A stretch of 31,327 nt of DNA from Clostridia bacterium (GTDB lineage: Bacteria > Bacillota > Clostridia > CAKSNL01 > HGM11501), in the NCBI GenBank assembly GCA_017390225.1, contig JAFPCL010000054.1:1-31327 (forward strand). Reading direction: 5' to 3'. The position numbers were made by a program, and so were the translations under genes. Shown in pieces: positions 7,736-15,319 of this stretch. The notes beneath the pieces were generated by a model. The model was not told where the DNA came from. It saw only the letters and a list, made by a program, of their open reading frames with translations, and searched no databases. The stretch's first letter is position 1, and each line of letters opens with the position of its first letter.

Positions 7736-8895
7736 ACACGGCAATCAATTTGGCAATTATGATTTTTGCCGGCATGTTTTTGGGACGTATGGCAAAGCAT
7801 TTAAAGCTTCCCAATGTAACCGGCTATTTAGTGGCAGGACTTCTTTTAGGCCCTTGCGTGCTCAATATTGTTCCCGAGGATTTTTTAGGCTCTATTTCCA
7901 TTTTATCGGATGTGGCACTGGGCTTTATTGCCTTCTCCATCGGTAATGAATTTAAAATTTCTTATTTTAAGCGTGTGGGTGCGGCGCCCATTGTCATCGC
8001 TTGCTTTGAATCTTTATTTGCCGTGCTCTTTGTTTTAGGTGGCCTTTTGCTTTGCGGCAAGGAGCTTCCCTTCTCTTTGGTGCTTTCTGCCATTGCGGCG
8101 GCAACGGCGCCTGCGGCAACCATTATGGTCATCAAGCAGTACAAGGCAAAAGGGCCTGTAACGGAAACACTTTTGTCCGTTGTTGCCATCGATGACGCCA
8201 CAGCGCTGATTTTATTCTCTGTTTGTGTTGCCATTGCCCAGGCACTGAATCACACCACAACCTCCCTTGCCGCATCTTTGCTTGCTCCCTTGCGTGAGGT
8301 TGGCGGGGCACTGCTCGTTGGTGCAATTTTGGGATTTATTTTTCTTGTTCCGATGCGATTTTTCAAGAAAAAAGGCAATCGTCTGTCCTTGATTTTCGGT
8401 TTCATTTTTATCGGGCTTGGACTGGCAGAACTCTTAGGGGTTTCCGAGCTTTTGCTGTGTATGGCAATGGGTGCGGTGATTGCCAATCTGTCTGCCGATG
8501 TTAAGCAGATTATGGATCTTTGCGATGGGGTGACGCCGCCTTTGTATATGCTCTTTTTTGTCGCTTCGGGTGCGGATTTGAAGGTGGATGTGCTCCCGAC
8601 AGTGGGTGTCATTGGCGCAGTTTATATTATTCTTCGTGTTGTGGGAAAAATTATCGGTGCCGCCGTTGGCAGCACCGTGGGAAAAACATCTTCGGTTGTG
8701 AAAAAATATTTGGGCTATGCTCTTTTGCCGCAAGCCGGTGTGGCAATCGGTTTGTCACTGGCGGCAGGCAGTGTAGTGCCGGAATACGCAGGACAGATTC
8801 GTGCCGTTATTTTGTGTGCAACACTGGTGTATGAACTGATTGGCCCTGCAGTGACAAAAATGGCACTTAAAGGAGCGGGAGAAATCAAAGATTAA
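7732..8895 (+). CDS. Cation:proton antiporter, CPA2 family (NapA/KefB-like membrane domain)
   Basis: An integral membrane protein of 387 residues with about 12 hydrophobic helices and no C-terminal TrkA-N domain. NVTGYLVAGLLLGP near residue 27 is a CPA2 hallmark, and VVAIDDATALILF carries the paired aspartates (Asp154/Asp155) that in this family mark electrogenic, sodium-type exchange. APAATIMVI in the preceding helix matches the discontinuous-helix region. It exchanges Na+ or K+ for protons across the cytoplasmic membrane. The start overlaps the stop of the PII-like gene by 4 nt. With no KTN domain fused, the PII-like protein may supply regulation (inference). Its stop codon overlaps the convergent stop of holA. 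Confidence 0.9.
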   Translation: MNTAINLAIMIFAGMFLGRMAKHLKLPNVTGYLVAGLLLGPCVLNIVPEDFLGSISILSDVALGFIAFSIGNEFKISYFKRVGAAPIVIACFESLFAVLFVLGGLLLCGKELPFSLVLSAIAAATAPAATIMVIKQYKAKGPVTETLLSVVAIDDATALILFSVCVAIAQALNHTTTSLAASLLAPLREVGGALLVGAILGFIFLVPMRFFKKKGNRLSLIFGFIFIGLGLAELLGVSELLLCMAMGAVIANLSADVKQIMDLCDGVTPPLYMLFFVASGADLKVDVLPTVGVIGAVYIILRVVGKIIGAAVGSTVGKTSSVVKKYLGYALLPQAGVAIGLSLAAGSVVPEYAGQIRAVILCATLVYELIGPAVTKMALKGAGEIKD

Positions 8896-9887
8896 TCTTC
8901 GCAAAGGGAAAGAACCAATTCCCACAAGGCATCCCAGCCGTCTCTGCCGTCTCTTTTCACGGCTTCATCGGCGCGGCGTGCCAAATGCACTCCACGGGCA
9001 AGCTTTTCCGGCGGAACTTTTCGGGCAACGGCAACTTTTTTGTTTGCCGCCCAGGGATTGCCGCCCAAAGCGGCGGCAGGATTCCCCACACCGTCGGCAA
9101 GGAGATACGATGCCTTGGTAACATCGCAAAATTGACCGCCAATTAAAGAAATCAGCTTCACGGGCTCTTCTTTTAATTGCTTCAAATCTGAAAGAATCGC
9201 AAAAGCAATGGAGGGCTTTTTATCCATCAGCGCATCAATCATGTCGAAGACTTTGTTGTTGAGCGGCTTTTCGATAATCGCATCAATATCCGCCGCCGTG
9301 ACTTTTTTGCGGCTTCCCATATAGGAAAGGAGCTTTTCCATTTGGGTGTGGAGATTGGTCAGTGAAGGCCCGGCAAGGCCTACGATATACATAGCATCGG
9401 CATCGGATATGGAAAGACCGGATGCGGAGAGCTTCTTTGTGATTTGTGCCTTTAAATCGGCAGGCGTCATATAAGTGAATTCGACTTCCTGCCCGCATTT
9501 TTGAATGGTTTTATATAGCTTTAATCGCTTGTCCGGTGCTTCCTGTTCACGAATCAAAATGACGGCATGGGCAGGGGCTTCCGACAGAAGCTTTGCAAGC
9601 GTTTCCTGATCGGCGGTGGGCATTTTGAAAATGCGAATATCGTTTAATACAATCAGCTTCTTTTCCGAAAAAACGGGAAAGGAAGCTAAGCTATCAGAAA
9701 AAGCTTGCAGAGAGAAATTTTCTGAGGTGAAAGTTTCATCGTTGAAAAAAGCCTGTTCTTCATCTATGGTGTTTTTCCGGATTAAAGAGATACAGTAGTT
9801 CAGCAAAAAATCTTCTTCTCCGTAGAAAAGACTGACGGGCTTTAATATATTCTGTTTTAATAACTTTTTATATTCTGTAAAGTTCAT
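8892..9887 (-). CDS. holA: DNA polymerase III subunit delta
   Basis: A 331-residue protein matching the clamp-loader delta subunit: N-terminal LYGEEDFLLNYCISLIRK, then a domain with LIVLNDIRIF, and the central AHAVILIREQEAPDKRLKLYKTI segment. The C-terminal collar region contains DALMDKKPSIAFAILSDLKQLKEEPVKLISLIGGQF, typical of HolA. Delta opens the beta sliding clamp during replication. The length is usual for the family. The start codon has a weak TAGGTG site. The gene runs divergently from the HTH/S24-like regulator with only 41 nt between, and its stop overlaps the antiporter stop. Confidence 0.93.
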   Translation of the reverse strand: MNFTEYKKLLKQNILKPVSLFYGEEDFLLNYCISLIRKNTIDEEQAFFNDETFTSENFSLQAFSDSLASFPVFSEKKLIVLNDIRIFKMPTADQETLAKLLSEAPAHAVILIREQEAPDKRLKLYKTIQKCGQEVEFTYMTPADLKAQITKKLSASGLSISDADAMYIVGLAGPSLTNLHTQMEKLLSYMGSRKKVTAADIDAIIEKPLNNKVFDMIDALMDKKPSIAFAILSDLKQLKEEPVKLISLIGGQFCDVTKASYLLADGVGNPAAALGGNPWAANKKVAVARKVPPEKLARGVHLARRADEAVKRDGRDGWDALWELVLSLCED

Positions 9888-9928
9888 AAAACACCTACTT
9901 CTATATTCATTGCGGAGGAAATACCATT

Positions 9929-10654
9929 ATGACAGTCGGAGAAAAAATTGCCATCATCCGTTATCAACGGGGAATTTCCTTGGTGGAATTAAGCAAAATA
10001 ACAGGACTTCCGCTCGGTCTGTTATCCAATGTTGAAAGCGGCTACATTGAGCCGTCGGATGAAATCGTGAAAATGGTATGCCAAGGATTGGACTATGGTG
10101 CCAACGATCTGATGCAAAATGAAATGATGTTGGCAAAGCCCGGGGCAACACAAATTCCCATCTATACGGACATGGAAGATTTGATTTTGCCGCCGTCTGT
10201 AGTTAAGCCCAAAGGCAGTGTGTATATCTCTAATATGCTTCTCGAGAAGGGAGAGCATTTTATTGTCAAAGTTTCTGATTCTGCCATGGATGCGATGAGA
10301 ATTCAAGAGGAAGACTATATTCTGGTCAAACGCCAGCCCTTTATTCGGGATCATGAGGTTGCCGTGGTGCAGGTTGGCGAAAAAAGACCAATCATCCGTT
10401 CTGTGGTGGAACGGGAGAATGAAACCGTTTTGTTTGCCAAAAACTTTGCGGGCACCTATCCTCCCATTATGGTAACATTTACGGATTATTTTCGAATCAT
10501 AGGAAAAGTTGTTCGGGTGATTGCCAATCTGCGACAATACAACACTTGCATGAAATTGATGCAAAGTGATGGTATTGTCATGACAGAGGATATGCTTGAA
10601 ACTTACGGCATTTATAAGCCGATATCGGTTTCCGATTTTAAATTCGAAAAATAA
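9929..10654 (+). CDS. HTH (XRE) regulator with LexA/S24-like C-terminal domain
   Basis: A 241-residue cytoplasmic regulator with a GGAGGAA ribosome site. Residues 4-62 form an XRE-type helix-turn-helix (EKIAIIRYQRGISLVELSKITGLP, then NVESG). Residues about 95-200 resemble the S24/LexA latch domain: VSDSAMDAM around Ser116-Ser118 aligns with the GDSM nucleophile motif, followed by EEDYILVKRQ and EVAVVQVGE. The position of the catalytic lysine (VKR in LexA) reads IIR here (Ile156), so self-cleavage is doubtful. Many S24-like repressors without the dyad are ligand- or partner-controlled. No target operator is visible, though the 41-nt gap to holA is an obvious place for autoregulation. It is not a typical LexA. 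Confidence 0.8.
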   Translation: MTVGEKIAIIRYQRGISLVELSKITGLPLGLLSNVESGYIEPSDEIVKMVCQGLDYGANDLMQNEMMLAKPGATQIPIYTDMEDLILPPSVVKPKGSVYISNMLLEKGEHFIVKVSDSAMDAMRIQEEDYILVKRQPFIRDHEVAVVQVGEKRPIIRSVVERENETVLFAKNFAGTYPPIMVTFTDYFRIIGKVVRVIANLRQYNTCMKLMQSDGIVMTEDMLETYGIYKPISVSDFKFEK

Positions 10655-10684
10655 ATAGGGAGCGAAAAGCTCCCTATTTATTTT
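10653..10684. terminator. Bidirectional intrinsic terminator between convergent genes
   Basis: AAATAGGGAGC pairs with GCTCCCTATTT around a GAAAA loop, followed by ATTTTTGTT on the plus strand and ATTTTT on the minus strand. It ends the S24-like regulator gene and the convergent thyA-folA-tyrS operon. Confidence 0.88.
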
Positions 10685-10694
10685 TGTTCAGAAA

Positions 10695-11108
10695 TTACTG
10701 GATAGCAACAACTTGGAAATCGTAGTAGTTGACGGTGAACAGACCAACATCAGCGAAAGGATAAATCATAGAGATATCCATAGAGGATTTGTTGAGGGAG
10801 TCGGCAAGATCCTGTGCAGCTTTTTTGTCGGTGAACAGCTCGGAAGCAGCAGACTGTTCTTTTTCAAACTGATCCATGTTCATCATTTTTTCATAGTCGG
10901 TCACATAGTTGACATAAGCACCGGTCAGACATACGGTGGCGCCGGTTTCAGAAACAATATTCTGATTGAAAACATCAAGCTTGGTGAAATCCTTTTTACC
11001 GATCAACATATAGTAAACAGGATTTTTGTCGGCTGCAAAGGCAGTCATTGCAAACAAAAGAGTGCTTGCCAGCGTAAATACCAGGAGAATCGATACAAAT
11101 TTTTTCAT
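10695..11108 (-). CDS. Small secreted protein of unknown function
   Basis: A 137-residue exported protein starting MKKFVSILLVF at 11108. An AAAGGA site precedes this ATG by 9 nt; an in-frame ATG at 11126 overlaps the tyrS stop and has no good site. The signal peptide runs through residue 25 or so and ends ATAFA-like (AMTAFA|ADK). The mature part is about 112 residues, acidic to neutral, with no cysteine pair that suggests a fold; one Cys lies in TVCLTGAY. It is probably cotranscribed as the last gene after tyrS. I do not recognise a family. Confidence 0.75.
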   Translation of the reverse strand: MKKFVSILLVFTLASTLLFAMTAFAADKNPVYYMLIGKKDFTKLDVFNQNIVSETGATVCLTGAYVNYVTDYEKMMNMDQFEKEQSAASELFTDKKAAQDLADSLNKSSMDISMIYPFADVGLFTVNYYDFQVVAIQ

Positions 11109-11122
11109 AATCTTCAATCCTT

Positions 11123-12340
11123 TCATGCTAACGTGATTTTCATATATGATTTTTTGCCCTTGCGAAGAAGCAAAATACCATCCTTGAAGTCGTCTGCGGT
11201 GACGGGACGTGTGCCGGAGGAAACGCGCTCATCGTTCATGGTCAGACCGCCTTGCTCGATTGTGCGGCGTGCCTCGCTTCTGGAGGGGAACAAGCCGCAT
11301 GCGCCTGCCAAATCCAGAATGGTCATGCCTTCGGTGAGCTCGGGCAGAACGTAGGTGGGCATATTTTCGTCTGCTTTGCCGGAGAAGGCGGCCTCCGCGG
11401 CGGCTTTTGCCTTTTCGGCTTCTTCCTTGCCGTGAATCATGGTGGTCATCTCATAAGCGAGCAGTGCTTTTGCCTTGTTGAGCTCTGCACCTTCGTATTT
11501 TTCCATTTCGGCAATCTCTTCCAAGGGAAGGAAGGTGAGCATACGAAGGAAACGAATAACATCGGCATCGTCAACATTGCGCCAGTACTGATAGAATTCG
11601 TAAGGCGAGCATTTTTCGGGATCCAACCAAAGAGCACCCTTGGCAGTTTTGCCCATTTTCTTGCCTTCGCTGTTGGTAAGAAGCGTAAAGGTCATACCAT
11701 AGGCTTGCTTGCCTTCAACTTTATGCACCAAGGAAATACCGCCCAAGATATTGCTCCACTGGTCGTCGCCACCCAGCTCGATAACACAGCCATATTTCTG
11801 ATAGAGCTTTAAGAAGTCGAAGCTTTGCATCAGCATATAGTTGAATTCAATAAAGGTCAGACCGCGCTCCAAACGGGATTTGAAACATTCCGCGGTGAGC
11901 ATGCGGTTGACGGAGAAGTGCACGCCGATATCGCGCAAGAACTCAACGTAGTTTAAATCCAAAAGCCAATCGGCATTGTTGACCATCAGCGCCTTATCGT
12001 CGGAAAAGTCGACCAGGCAGGAAAGCTGCTTTTTGAAACATTCACTGTTGTGCGCAATGGTTTCTTTTGTCATCATCTGGCGCATATCGGTACGACCGGA
12101 GGGGTCGCCAATCATGGCAGTGCCGCCACCGATCAGAGCAATGGGGCGATGACCGGCATCCTGCATATGCTTCATAACAACCATCTGCAGAAAGTGACCG
12201 ATATGCAGACTGTCTGCTGTGGGGTCAAAGCCGATGTAGAAGGTGACTTTTTCCTTTCCTAACAGCTCGCGGATCTCTTCTTCGTGGGTAGTCTGTGCTA
12301 AAAGACCACGTGCTTTGAGTATGTCAAATACGTTTTCCAT
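11123..12340 (-). CDS. tyrS: Tyrosyl-tRNA synthetase
   Basis: A 405-residue class I synthetase that charges tRNA-Tyr. The ATP-binding HIGH motif is at residues 46-49, after FYIGFDPTADSL; the second signature is KMGKT near residues 226-230. The tyrosine-binding region around NYMLMQSFDFLKLYQ and GGDDQWSNI is intact. The C-terminal 70 residues look like an S4 RNA-binding domain (SEARRTIEQGGLTMNDERV). The HIGH and KMGKT forms and the length fit the TyrS2/TyrZ type. It sits 6 nt after folA with a GAAAGGA site, so it depends on the upstream thyA promoter. No T-box leader exists here. Confidence 0.96.
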   Translation of the reverse strand: MENVFDILKARGLLAQTTHEEEIRELLGKEKVTFYIGFDPTADSLHIGHFLQMVVMKHMQDAGHRPIALIGGGTAMIGDPSGRTDMRQMMTKETIAHNSECFKKQLSCLVDFSDDKALMVNNADWLLDLNYVEFLRDIGVHFSVNRMLTAECFKSRLERGLTFIEFNYMLMQSFDFLKLYQKYGCVIELGGDDQWSNILGGISLVHKVEGKQAYGMTFTLLTNSEGKKMGKTAKGALWLDPEKCSPYEFYQYWRNVDDADVIRFLRMLTFLPLEEIAEMEKYEGAELNKAKALLAYEMTTMIHGKEEAEKAKAAAEAAFSGKADENMPTYVLPELTEGMTILDLAGACGLFPSRSEARRTIEQGGLTMNDERVSSGTRPVTADDFKDGILLLRKGKKSYMKITLA

Positions 12341-12346
12341 GGGTTT

Positions 12347-12829
12347 TTACGTCCTTTCATATGTGATAAATGAATATGTAAGACCGTCCTGTGATTGGAT
12401 CGGGCTTTCTTCTGTAATGTGCCAGCTTTCGTCTTCATCCAGATTCGGGAAGAAACGATCGGCTTCTTTTGCACTGTGGATTTTTGTGATATGAGCTTTT
12501 TCACAAAAAGGAAGCAGTTGGCGGTAGATGCTTTCTCCGCCACTGACGTAGACAACATCATATTCTTTAGAAACTGCAACAGCTTCTTCCACGGAGGTTA
12601 CTTTTCGAACCTCGGGGGGACATTCTTCTTCGGGAAAGCAAAGAACAATATTGGTACGGTTCGGCAGGGGCTTGCCGCCGGGAAAAGAATCGAGTGTGCG
12701 TTTGCCGACCAAAATAGCATGCCCCACGGTCATGGCTTTAAAACGCTTTAAATCTTCACTGATGCGAAAAAGTAAATCATTTCCTTTGCCAATGCCCCAG
12801 TTTTTATCAACGGCAACAATCAGTTCCAT
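12347..12829 (-). CDS. folA: Dihydrofolate reductase
   Basis: A 160-residue enzyme that reduces dihydrofolate to tetrahydrofolate with NADPH. It has the family motifs IVAVDKNWGIGKGNDLLFRISEDLKRF (the aspartate or glutamate of the active site lies in this helix), GHAILVGKRTLDSFPGGKPLPNR for NADPH binding, and VYVSGGESIYRQLLP. AAAGGAGGA sits 5 nt before the ATG. It lies 12 nt after thyA, the usual pairing because thymidylate synthase generates the dihydrofolate this enzyme recycles. Confidence 0.96.
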   Translation of the reverse strand: MELIVAVDKNWGIGKGNDLLFRISEDLKRFKAMTVGHAILVGKRTLDSFPGGKPLPNRTNIVLCFPEEECPPEVRKVTSVEEAVAVSKEYDVVYVSGGESIYRQLLPFCEKAHITKIHSAKEADRFFPNLDEDESWHITEESPIQSQDGLTYSFITYERT

Positions 12830-12841
12830 GGCTTCCTCCTT

Positions 12842-13675
12842 TTATTCTGCAACCGGAAGCTTGCCGATTTTGCCGCTATGGACATAATTTTCCAATACAA
12901 AGCTGTCCGGAGTGAATGCATAAAAATCTGTGATTTCAGGGTCAATCCAAAGCTTCGGTGCCGGATGCTGATCTTTTGTAATCAGCTCCTTAACCACGGG
13001 TACATGTCGGTCGTAAATATGCGCATCGGCAATGACGTGCACCAATTCGCCGGGCTTAAGACCCGAAACACGAGCGAACATATGCACCAACACGGCATAC
13101 TGGGTGACGTTCCAACCGTTAGCAACCAAAAAATCATTGGATCGTTGGTTTAAAATCGCATTTAAGCGATTGCCGGAAACATTGAGCGTCAGACTATATG
13201 CACAAGGGTACAGATGCATTTCATGCAGGTCGGCATGATTATAAATATTGGTGATGATTCGGCGGCTGGCGGGATTGTGCTTCAAATCATACAAAACACG
13301 ATCCACCTGATCCATTTCGCCTTCACGGTACTTGTGCTTTTGTGCCAATTGGTAACCGTAGGCTTTGCCGATTGAGCCGGTTTCATCTGCCCAGGCATCC
13401 CAAATGTGACTGCCCAGGTCGTGCACATTATTGGATTTTTTCTGCCATATCCAAAGAATTTCATCCACGGCGGCACGGAAGTTGATGAAACGAAGCGTCT
13501 GAATCGGAAATTCCCGAGACAAATCATAGCGATTGACCACACCGAATTTTTTGACGGTGTGAGCAGGCTCGTCCGTATCTGCCCAACGGGGGCGGACATC
13601 CAAGTCGGTATCCCAATATCCGCTCTTGATTATATCTTCACAATTTTGAACAAATAATTGATCTGCATAACTCAT
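12842..13675 (-). CDS. thyA: Thymidylate synthase (ThyA type)
   Basis: A 277-residue enzyme that converts dUMP to dTMP using methylene-tetrahydrofolate. The catalytic cysteine is Cys158 in HLYPCAYSLTLNV, then comes the phosphate-binding QRSND (Arg178, Asp181), Asn189 in GWNVTQYA and the DAHIYDRH loop. The residue after the catalytic Cys is Ala where many ThyA proteins have His (PCH). GWNVTQYA in place of the common VPFNIASYA, plus the length, points to the longer Bacillus/phage-like subgroup. AGGAGGT precedes the ATG by 8 nt. First gene of the thyA-folA-tyrS operon. Confidence 0.95.
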   Translation of the reverse strand: MSYADQLFVQNCEDIIKSGYWDTDLDVRPRWADTDEPAHTVKKFGVVNRYDLSREFPIQTLRFINFRAAVDEILWIWQKKSNNVHDLGSHIWDAWADETGSIGKAYGYQLAQKHKYREGEMDQVDRVLYDLKHNPASRRIITNIYNHADLHEMHLYPCAYSLTLNVSGNRLNAILNQRSNDFLVANGWNVTQYAVLVHMFARVSGLKPGELVHVIADAHIYDRHVPVVKELITKDQHPAPKLWIDPEITDFYAFTPDSFVLENYVHSGKIGKLPVAE

Positions 13676-13695
13676 GAGATGATACCTCCTGTGTC

Positions 13696-13725
13696 ATGAT
13701 AACATAAATATAGGAAATGTGTCAA
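13696..13725 (-). promoter_or_regulatory. Promoter of the thyA-folA-tyrS operon
   Basis: On the minus strand TTGACA (13720-13725) and TATCAT (13696-13701) are separated by 18 nt. The start codon is about 20 nt further downstream, leaving a very short leader with AGGAGGT. The -35 box is enclosed by a perfect inverted repeat listed separately. Confidence 0.7.
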
Positions 13726-13741
13726 GTCTTTTCCTATATTT
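13706..13741. promoter_or_regulatory. Perfect 12-bp inverted repeat over the thyA -35 box (candidate operator)
   Basis: AAATATAGGAAA (13706-13717) and TTTCCTATATTT (13730-13741) are exact reverse complements with a 12-nt spacer that contains the thyA -35 hexamer. Half-site centres are about 24 bp apart, which suits a dimeric or tetrameric repressor. The repeat lies between the divergent thyA and MBL-fold promoters. No named regulator site matches it. Confidence 0.6.
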
Positions 13742-13776
13742 TTTTATATTCAAAGATGTTTTTTTTCATAAAGTCA

Positions 13777-13805
13777 TTGAAAAAAAACGTCGGTTATGTT
13801 ATACT
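13777..13805 (+). promoter_or_regulatory. Sigma-A promoter of the MBL-HAD operon
   Basis: TTGAAA (13777-13782), a 17-nt spacer and TATACT (13800-13805), about 66 nt upstream of the MBL-fold gene start. Confidence 0.7.
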
Positions 13806-13871
13806 GAAAAAAGAGTCTTCAAAACTATGCGAAAATATAAAAAGATTTTTGTAGAAGAAAGGACGAAGAAA

Positions 13872-14666
13872 ATGAAAATATATCATATGACCAATCATAC
13901 CTTGTCACAGATGATGGGTTTTATCATTCGCACAGGAAATGCAGTTATTGCCGTCGATGGCGGCAGAGACGGCGATACGGAGGAATTTCGTCGTATTGTT
14001 GCGGAAGAAGGCAATCATATTGATCTTTGGATTCTCACCCATCCCCACGCCGATCATATCCATGTGTTCCATGAAGTGTGCAAAGAGCCGCAGGGCATCA
14101 CGGTGGATAAAGTTTGGTACTCTCCTGTCAGCCGTGCATGGACAGAAGAGCATGAACTGATATTCATTGCAGATCATGATTTGTTCTTGGCGGCGGAAAA
14201 AATATGTCCCTTCCCCATGGAGATTCCCGAAAGAGGAAGCATCCACAAAGTGGGCAACTGCACCATCGATGTTCTGTATACTGCCGACGAATCTGTTCCC
14301 GAGGGCGGACTTAATAATATGTCGCTGGTCACCAAGCTCACGGAGGGCGATTTTTCCTTACTCCTTTTGGGGGATTTAGGTGTGCGCGGCGGACAGATTA
14401 TGCTGGAACAGTTCCCCGACCGTATCAAATGCACGGCTGTGCAAATGGCACATCACGGGCAGAACGGATGTGACTTCCCCGTTTATCAGGCAACAGGTGC
14501 AAAGTATTTTATTTTCTGTGCGCCCGATTGGCTTTGGAGCAACACCCCTCCGGGTGCCCCCGAAGGCTCGGGTCCGTGGCAAACCTTGGTTGTTCGCGGC
14601 TGGGTGGAAGAGCTGGGCGGCACGCCGCTTACGGCTATCGACGAAACAAAGGTATATGAATTCTGA
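13872..14666 (+). CDS. MBL-fold metallo-hydrolase
   Basis: A 264-residue metallo-beta-lactamase-fold protein starting MKIYHMTNHT; the GAAAGGA site and loss of similarity upstream favour this ATG over an in-frame start at 13719. The metal motif H-x-H-x-D-H is HPHADH (His57, His59, Asp61, His62), with Asp168 in LLLGDLG and a late histidine pair in QMAHHG (194-195). This pattern is close to the ComEC/RNase J-like hydrolase domain; a phosphoester or nucleotide substrate is plausible but not shown. There is no signal peptide, so it is cytoplasmic. Its stop overlaps the next start by one base, giving a three-gene operon. Confidence 0.88.
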   Translation: MKIYHMTNHTLSQMMGFIIRTGNAVIAVDGGRDGDTEEFRRIVAEEGNHIDLWILTHPHADHIHVFHEVCKEPQGITVDKVWYSPVSRAWTEEHELIFIADHDLFLAAEKICPFPMEIPERGSIHKVGNCTIDVLYTADESVPEGGLNNMSLVTKLTEGDFSLLLLGDLGVRGGQIMLEQFPDRIKCTAVQMAHHGQNGCDFPVYQATGAKYFIFCAPDWLWSNTPPGAPEGSGPWQTLVVRGWVEELGGTPLTAIDETKVYEF

Positions 14667-15319
14667 TGAAGCACGGTGCAATCTTTGATATGGACGGCAC
14701 CATTGCCGACTCCATGTGGGTCTGGCAAGAGGTTGACCGTATATGGATGCAAGAAAACAACATACCGCCTTCCGAGGAGCTGGCATGGGTGCTCAAAACA
14801 AGTACTTTTCCCGTGTCTGCCAAATATGTGATAGAAAATTATGACTTAGGGCAGACGGAAGAAGACGTGATGCGGCAGTGGCGGGATTTGGCGGCGGATG
14901 AATATGAGCATGCAGTTCGCCTTAAAGAAGGGGTATTGGATTTTTTACAATATTTGAAAGACGAAGGTGTGGCAATGACACTGGCAACTTCTTGTCTGAA
15001 AGAGCCGTGCTTCCGTCTTTTGCACAAATATGATCTTGGGCGTTATTTTGATCATGTTCTTTTCACGCAGGATTTTAACACGGATAAAAAGAAGCCGGAT
15101 TTGTATTTGGCATGCGCCGATGTCATGGGGCTTGCTCCCGAAAGCTGTGTGGTTTTTGAAGATATCCGACCGGCGTTGATCGGCGCAGGGCTGGCGGGCA
15201 TGAAAGCGGTTGCCGTATATGATGCAGTCGCCTCCGAACCGTGGGATCAGACGGTGCTTGCGGCATCGGCTTCCATCCGACATTGGAAAGATGCAAAGGA
15301 AGTGTGGAATCGTTTATGA
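14666..15319 (+). CDS. HAD-superfamily phosphatase (beta-phosphoglucomutase-like)
   Basis: A 217-residue HAD hydrolase. Motif I is FDMDGT (nucleophile Asp8, acid/base Asp10), motif II is LATSC (Thr108), the lysine of motif III is in KKKPD (Lys143), and motif IV is FEDIR (Glu165-Asp166). The alpha-helical cap lies between residues 15 and 85, as in the PGMB/phosphoglycolate group. It most likely removes phosphate from a small sugar phosphate or nucleotide; the substrate is not evident. Start overlaps the MBL gene stop by 1 nt and its own stop overlaps the next ATG, so the three are tightly coupled. Confidence 0.9.
   Translation: MKHGAIFDMDGTIADSMWVWQEVDRIWMQENNIPPSEELAWVLKTSTFPVSAKYVIENYDLGQTEEDVMRQWRDLAADEYEHAVRLKEGVLDFLQYLKDEGVAMTLATSCLKEPCFRLLHKYDLGRYFDHVLFTQDFNTDKKKPDLYLACADVMGLAPESCVVFEDIRPALIGAGLAGMKAVAVYDAVASEPWDQTVLAASASIRHWKDAKEVWNRL

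Noticed and set aside
12341..12400. T-box leader before tyrS
   Set aside because: Only 6 nt separate folA and tyrS, so no leader RNA exists there.
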